This document shows positions 5,237 through 8,211 of a DNA stretch of 8,211 nt, piece after piece (positions within the stretch are counted from its first letter, which is position 1; each line of letters starts with the position of its first letter). Source of the stretch: an archaeon (GTDB lineage: Archaea; Thermoproteota; Bathyarchaeia; TCS64); the NCBI GenBank assembly GCA_020444005.1, contig JAHLLU010000079.1:1-8211 (forward strand), given 5' to 3'. A model generated the notes under the pieces. That model was not told where the DNA came from, did no database searches, and saw only the letters and a program-made list of their open reading frames with translations. Made by a program: the position numbers and the translations under genes.

Positions 5237-5488
5237 TTATTCGCCCGGAGGAAGGGTCTTGGGTTCGATACATACGTACATGACGTTGTTGCCTCTGATG
5301 AATACGTCTCCATATTTGGCGATTAAGCCATTGTTATCGTATTCTTTTGTCTCCTTAAGCATCATGTTCATGTATCCGTCGGCGCGTACGAGTTTACCCC
5401 TGTAGCTGCCTCTTCCTTTTAGCTGTACTTCTACGTTTGCTCCGTTTGATTTGATGAGAATATTTAGTGGTTTCATTCTTGGTTCCAA
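5237..5488 (-). CDS. Sm-like (LSm) RNA-binding protein
   Basis: Archaeal Sm/LSm proteins form heptameric (or hexameric) rings that bind U-rich RNA and act in RNA processing and turnover. The 83-residue chain carries both Sm motifs. Sm1 is VEVQLKGRGSYRGKLVRADGYMNMML (about 19-44), with the conserved G and the D-x-x-MN loop that binds uridine. Sm2 is VFIRGNNVMYV (about 62-72), with the RG-N signature. The length matches single-domain archaeal LSm proteins. Start: the longest form begins with TTG at 5488 and has GGTG (5500-5497) 8 nt upstream; ATG at 5476 (Met5) is an alternative that would remove only four residues but lacks a nearby ribosome-binding site. A TATA-like box lies at 5534-5542. Confidence 0.93.
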   Translation of the reverse strand: MEPRMKPLNILIKSNGANVEVQLKGRGSYRGKLVRADGYMNMMLKETKEYDNNGLIAKYGDVFIRGNNVMYVCIEPKTLPPGE

Positions 5489-5489
5489 G
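5478..5489. repeat. CTTGG-TT-CCAAG dyad at the LSm start
   Basis: Inverted repeat with 5-base arms and a 2-base centre covering the TTG start codon at 5488 and ending just before the internal ATG at 5476. The centre is too short for a normal RNA hairpin, so a DNA-binding site is more plausible if it is functional. It may equally be chance. Confidence 0.25.
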
Positions 5490-5533
5490 TTATTTGCACC
5501 GTTTTTGAAGTTAATCTATGAGCGATGTGCATA

Positions 5534-5542
5534 CTATAAAAA
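5534..5542 (-). promoter_or_regulatory. TATA box of the LSm gene
   Basis: TTTTTATAG on the minus strand within the 86-bp gap between the methyltransferase stop and the LSm start. It predicts transcription from about 5512, giving a leader of roughly 24 nt that includes the GGTG ribosome-binding element. Confidence 0.45.
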
Positions 5543-5574
5543 CTTTCTGAAACGAGGCATTTTTAGAGCTTATT

Positions 5575-6111
5575 TTATTGTTTCTTGGTTGATACTGTTA
5601 TCCAATCATTGATGTTTTCATCAGTAAAAACCCGGTTTAACATAAGATAATCACATTCAACTATGCTAGTAATATCCTCAACTTTATCATAGACTCTTTT
5701 TAGTGATGAAATAATAACACTTGAACCCGGCTTAGAAACACGAGCAGACTCAATAGAAAGCATTTCAGGTTCCATGAGATTCTGGACAACCGTAACCGAG
5801 ACCACAGCATCAAACACATTATCTCTAAAAGGCAAGAACTCTGAGTCACCTTGCACAAGATATTGGACGTCATTTACTCTTTCTCTAGCTTTTCTAAGTA
5901 ATTCACTGGATAGATCTAACCCTATAAGACTCGATTCTATGAAGCGAAATAATAACCCGGTTCCACAGCCATTATCTAACACAAGATTTGCTTCAGGTAA
6001 TTCATCCATGATCAACTCGTATTTTGCGAGTTGTTCCTCGGTATATCTCATATCATAATCTGAGCCGCCTAGATCATCATACCGAGACTTGATAGTATTC
6101 TTGCGCTTCAA
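5575..6111 (-). CDS. Class I SAM-dependent methyltransferase
   Basis: The 178-residue protein has the Rossmann-type methyltransferase core. Motif I is VLDNGCGTG (44-52), which binds S-adenosylmethionine. The acidic residue of motif II is Asp66 in IGLDLS. GDSEFLPFRDNVFDAVVSV (88-106) is the motif III/IV region typical of Methyltransf_11 proteins, and SKPGSSVIISS (126-136) is a late core strand. The N-terminal RYTEEQLAKYEL segment resembles several archaeal methyltransferases of this general group. Nothing in the sequence identifies the acceptor, whether RNA, protein or small molecule. The start is TTG at 6111, since an in-frame stop at 6120-6118 blocks extension; GTGA lies 6 nt upstream of that TTG. 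The next ATG would remove 20 residues. It is divergent from the ArgH-like gene, with 55 bp between starts. Confidence 0.85.
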   Translation of the reverse strand: MKRKNTIKSRYDDLGGSDYDMRYTEEQLAKYELIMDELPEANLVLDNGCGTGLLFRFIESSLIGLDLSSELLRKARERVNDVQYLVQGDSEFLPFRDNVFDAVVSVTVVQNLMEPEMLSIESARVSKPGSSVIISSLKRVYDKVEDITSIVECDYLMLNRVFTDENINDWITVSTKKQ

Positions 6112-6166
6112 GGCTTCTCACTGGTTTCTAATATCTCTAACACCACATATCAAGTGTGTAAACATT

Positions 6167-7648
6167 ATGGTAAAAAAGGAAAAAGACTGGGAACGCTTTG
6201 GACGAGCAAAGAAACCCACAGCCCCAGAGATAACCCAGCTATATGATTGGAGAAACAATCCCACCACCTTTGATATCGCAAGCTACTATAACCAGATATT
6301 AATCCACAGAGCCCACACAGTAATGCTCTGCGAACAAAAAATAATCAAACCAGAGGAAGCCCGAGCCATTATCAAAGGCATCAAAGAAGTAGAAAAAGAA
6401 CTCACCGGAGACCCAAAACTCGTCAACTATATGTCCACAGAGACCGCGCTCATCAAGAAAATAGGCGAAGTAGGTGGCAAAATGCACATAGGAAGAAGCC
6501 GAAATGATCTAGCTCACACTAAGAGACGTCTCTACTATCGTGATCAGATTAACCGAGTCATAGAAGCTGTAATAGAGTATCAGCGGAAACTCATCAAGGC
6601 ATCAGAGCAGAATCTTGAGACCTATATGCCGGGGTACACACACTGGAGACAAGCACAGCCAATCACCTTAGCTCACTACATCATGAGCCATGTAGAAGCC
6701 GCTACAAGAACCATAGAACGTCTGGAAGGCACATACAAACGTACAAACCTTTCACCTCTTGGAGGAGCAGCCTTTGCGGGAACAGGTTGGCCACTGAATA
6801 GATACCGGACAATGGAGCTTCTCGGATGTGATGGTTTAGTAGAGAATACCTTGGATGGTATTGCTTCTATGGATTATTATATGGAGTTCTCCTCTGCCCT
6901 AGCTATCCACATGAATAACCTGAGCAGGCTATCAGAGGATATACAGGTAATGTCTAGCGATGAGTTCATGTTCATCGACCTAGACGAGGCATATGCAGGT
7001 ACTAGCAGCATCATGCCCCAGAAAAAGAACCCAATAATCCTAGAACAGACACGAAGCTACGCCTCAGAAGCAATAGGCGCAGCCACCAGCATCTACACAA
7101 GCATGAAAGGCATGCCATATACAAACACAAGCGACAGAGCCCTACTGGAGCCAGTGATGATCGATACAGCCGTAGGAGCCACAAACTCAATGGGAGGCTT
7201 GGTTCTCGCAATGAAGCCAATAAAGGAAAACATGCGTCAAAAACTCAGGGAAGGCTTCAGCACCATGACTGATGTAGCTGATACCATTGTACGTCTCTTT
7301 GATCTATCCTTCAGACAGGCCCATGACATCATCGCTCACGTTACAGTAGAGGCACTGGAAAACGGGATCTTAGCGGAGGAAATTACCCCTAAAATGATAA
7401 GCAAAGCAGCTGAAGCCGTTATAGGCAAGCCATTACTGATTCCCCTTGCTGATCTTGAACAAGCAATAGACCCGGAACTTAATGTCAAGCGAAGAAATGG
7501 TATTGGTATGCCAGCGCCAAGCTCTGTGCAAGCTATGATCAAAGCAGAAAAGGGTAGGGTAAATGATGCAGAAATACGTCTAAAAAACAGGTTAACTAAG
7601 CTTGAAGAGGCAAAAAATAAACTAACAGAAGCAGAGAGTATGCTGTGA
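6167..7648 (+). CDS. argH: Argininosuccinate lyase-family enzyme (divergent)
   Basis: Member of the fumarase/aspartase superfamily, which releases fumarate from succinyl-substituted substrates. The 493-residue chain has all three conserved regions: HIGRSRND (107-114), PGYTHWRQAQP (155-165) with the base-associated Thr158-His159, and the signature SSIMPQKKNP (280-289) with the catalytic serine loop. The closest family by eye is argininosuccinate lyase, but positions usual in ArgH differ. SRNDL replaces SRNDQ, THWRQAQP replaces THLQxAQP, and TNTSDRALLEP (319-329) stands where NKDMQEDKEP is expected. The C-terminal 460-493 looks like a charged coiled coil. The substrate may therefore not be argininosuccinate; no argG is nearby. 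An ATG at 6089 would add a tail reading antisense to the methyltransferase; ATG 6167 matches family N-termini. The stop forms part of the ribosome-binding site of the following nitroreductase. Confidence 0.85.
   Translation: MVKKEKDWERFGRAKKPTAPEITQLYDWRNNPTTFDIASYYNQILIHRAHTVMLCEQKIIKPEEARAIIKGIKEVEKELTGDPKLVNYMSTETALIKKIGEVGGKMHIGRSRNDLAHTKRRLYYRDQINRVIEAVIEYQRKLIKASEQNLETYMPGYTHWRQAQPITLAHYIMSHVEAATRTIERLEGTYKRTNLSPLGGAAFAGTGWPLNRYRTMELLGCDGLVENTLDGIASMDYYMEFSSALAIHMNNLSRLSEDIQVMSSDEFMFIDLDEAYAGTSSIMPQKKNPIILEQTRSYASEAIGAATSIYTSMKGMPYTNTSDRALLEPVMIDTAVGATNSMGGLVLAMKPIKENMRQKLREGFSTMTDVADTIVRLFDLSFRQAHDIIAHVTVEALENGILAEEITPKMISKAAEAVIGKPLLIPLADLEQAIDPELNVKRRNGIGMPAPSSVQAMIKAEKGRVNDAEIRLKNRLTKLEEAKNKLTEAESML
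7645..7648 (+). promoter_or_regulatory. Ribosome-binding site of the nitroreductase, overlapping the argH-like stop
   Basis: GTGA contains the TGA stop of the preceding gene and lies exactly 5 nt upstream of ATG 7654. It can also be read as a GTG start giving three extra residues. The matching GTGA-N5-ATG layout at two other genes here favours ATG 7654, with termination and reinitiation coupled. Confidence 0.5.
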
Positions 7649-7653
7649 TAGAA

Positions 7654-8160
7654 ATGGAAGCAATAGAAGCGATAATGGGAAGAAGAAGCATCAGGCGATA
7701 CACGGACAAGAAGATACCCGAGGAAACAATAACTAAACTATTGAAGGCAGCTATGAACGCCCCCTCAGCACACAATAAACAGCCTTGGCACTTCATAGTA
7801 GTAGACAACCGAGAAACCATGCTCAAGATACCCGAATACCATCAATACAGCAAGATGCTGGAAAACGCAAGCCACGCTATCGTGGTTCTAGGCGACAACA
7901 ATATCCAGACATCAGATTTCTGGGTACACGATACATCCGCTGCAACAGAAAACATACTCATCGCAGCACACGCCATGGGATTAGGAGCAGTCTGGCTAGG
8001 AATACACCCCTATGAATCACTTATCGAGGGGACTAAGAAGCTATTCGATATACCTGACCACGTGACACCCCTCTGTATAATATCCCTAGGCTACCCAGAT
8101 GAAACACGGTCTCCACGTGAAAACTATAACCCTGAGCGAGTCCATAAGAACAAGTGGTGA
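7654..8160 (+). CDS. Nitroreductase-family FMN oxidoreductase
   Basis: The 168-residue flavoprotein is of nitroreductase fold, normally a homodimer with FMN at the interface, using NAD(P)H or another donor. Visible signatures are RRSIRRY (10-16), which contacts the FMN phosphate, APSAHNKQPWHF (36-47) with the conserved Asn-x-Gln-Pro-Trp, the SAATENILIAAHAMGLGAVWLGI block (95-117), and a C-terminal LGYPDE...RVHKNKW ending seen in small archaeal and clostridial members. The length is at the short end of the family but complete. Family names do not give the physiological substrate. The gene follows the ArgH-like gene with the ribosome-binding site inside the previous stop codon, so the two are cotranscribed and coupled. 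That pairing hints at a shared small-molecule pathway, an inference only. Start ATG 7654 is chosen over the overlapping GTG 7645. Confidence 0.9.
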   Translation: MEAIEAIMGRRSIRRYTDKKIPEETITKLLKAAMNAPSAHNKQPWHFIVVDNRETMLKIPEYHQYSKMLENASHAIVVLGDNNIQTSDFWVHDTSAATENILIAAHAMGLGAVWLGIHPYESLIEGTKKLFDIPDHVTPLCIISLGYPDETRSPRENYNPERVHKNKW

Positions 8161-8166
8161 TGAGGG

Positions 8167-8195
8167 TTTTTATTCCTCAATCCCGCATCTTTTTT
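8167..8195 (+). terminator. T-tract terminator region after the nitroreductase
   Basis: Two runs, T5 (8167-8171) and T6 (8190-8195), lie within 35 bases of the stop codon. Archaeal RNA polymerase commonly terminates on such T tracts without a hairpin. No stable stem is visible. Confidence 0.45.
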
Positions 8196-8211
8196 GATTA
8201 AAATGGATGCA

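Noticed and set aside
5774..6058. Plus-strand reading frame of 94 codons antisense to the methyltransferase
   Set aside because: The minus-strand frame carries clear methyltransferase motifs; this one has none.
6089..6166. N-terminal extension of the ArgH-like gene from an ATG at 6089
   Set aside because: The added 26 residues overlap the divergent methyltransferase start, match no family N-terminus and would remove the promoter region. ATG 6167 fits the family.
7645..7653. GTG start for the nitroreductase at 7645
   Set aside because: GTGA at that spot works better as ribosome-binding site for ATG 7654, as at two other genes here, and homologues begin at the later methionine.
8203..8211. 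Start of a further gene at the right edge (ATG 8203)
   Set aside because: Only three codons are visible and no ribosome-binding site is seen. It cannot be supported.

Overview
The window is archaeal. It encodes a RIO2-type atypical kinase, an Sm-like (LSm) RNA-binding protein, a Sulfolobus-type OB-fold single-strand-binding protein and the C-terminal end of an ADP-forming acyl-CoA synthetase. TATA-like boxes lie about 27-28 bp upstream of several start codons, and GTGA Shine-Dalgarno elements fit the archaeal 16S 3' end. Phylum cannot be fixed from this window alone; a TACK or Asgard lineage is a guess. Genes are densely packed, with no mobile element, CRISPR array, tRNA or rRNA seen.

Layout. 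1-442 (+): truncated C-terminal part of an ADP-forming acyl-CoA synthetase/ATP-grasp subunit, converging with a 4-bp overlap on a minus-strand pair: a RIO2 kinase (439-1320) preceded by an ECF transporter S component (1343-1843). 1844-2228: 385-bp non-coding region holding two dyads around the S-component TATA box, a C10-T-C5 tract, nested inverted repeats and a candidate small plus-strand RNA. 2229-3632 (-): threonine synthase-like PLP enzyme with an extra C-terminal PadR-like winged helix. It is divergent from a coupled plus-strand pair, an OB-fold SSB (3787-4086) and an HD-domain hydrolase (4087-4641). These converge with a 9-bp overlap on a minus-strand series: UbiX flavin prenyltransferase (4633-5187), LSm protein (5237-5488) and a class I methyltransferase (5575-6111). 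The last two are a divergent argininosuccinate lyase-family enzyme (6167-7648) and a coupled nitroreductase (7654-8160), both plus strand.

Function. Most genes are informational or metabolic housekeeping: ribosome maturation (RIO2), RNA handling (LSm), DNA protection (SSB), amino-acid metabolism (ThrC-like, ArgH-like), flavin chemistry (UbiX, nitroreductase), vitamin or precursor uptake (ECF S) and acyl-CoA energy conservation. They form short operons rather than one pathway.

The most unusual element is the enzyme-regulator fusion at 2229-3632, a possible self-regulating or metabolite-sensing enzyme. Around it lie a perfect 12-bp palindrome in the divergent promoter and an ATGT/ACAT dyad over a TATA box in the adjacent intergenic region. 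The regulatory links are hypotheses. Also notable are an ArgH-like lyase whose substrate-binding motifs depart from true argininosuccinate lyase, and a repeated GTGA-N5-ATG arrangement that settles three start codons.
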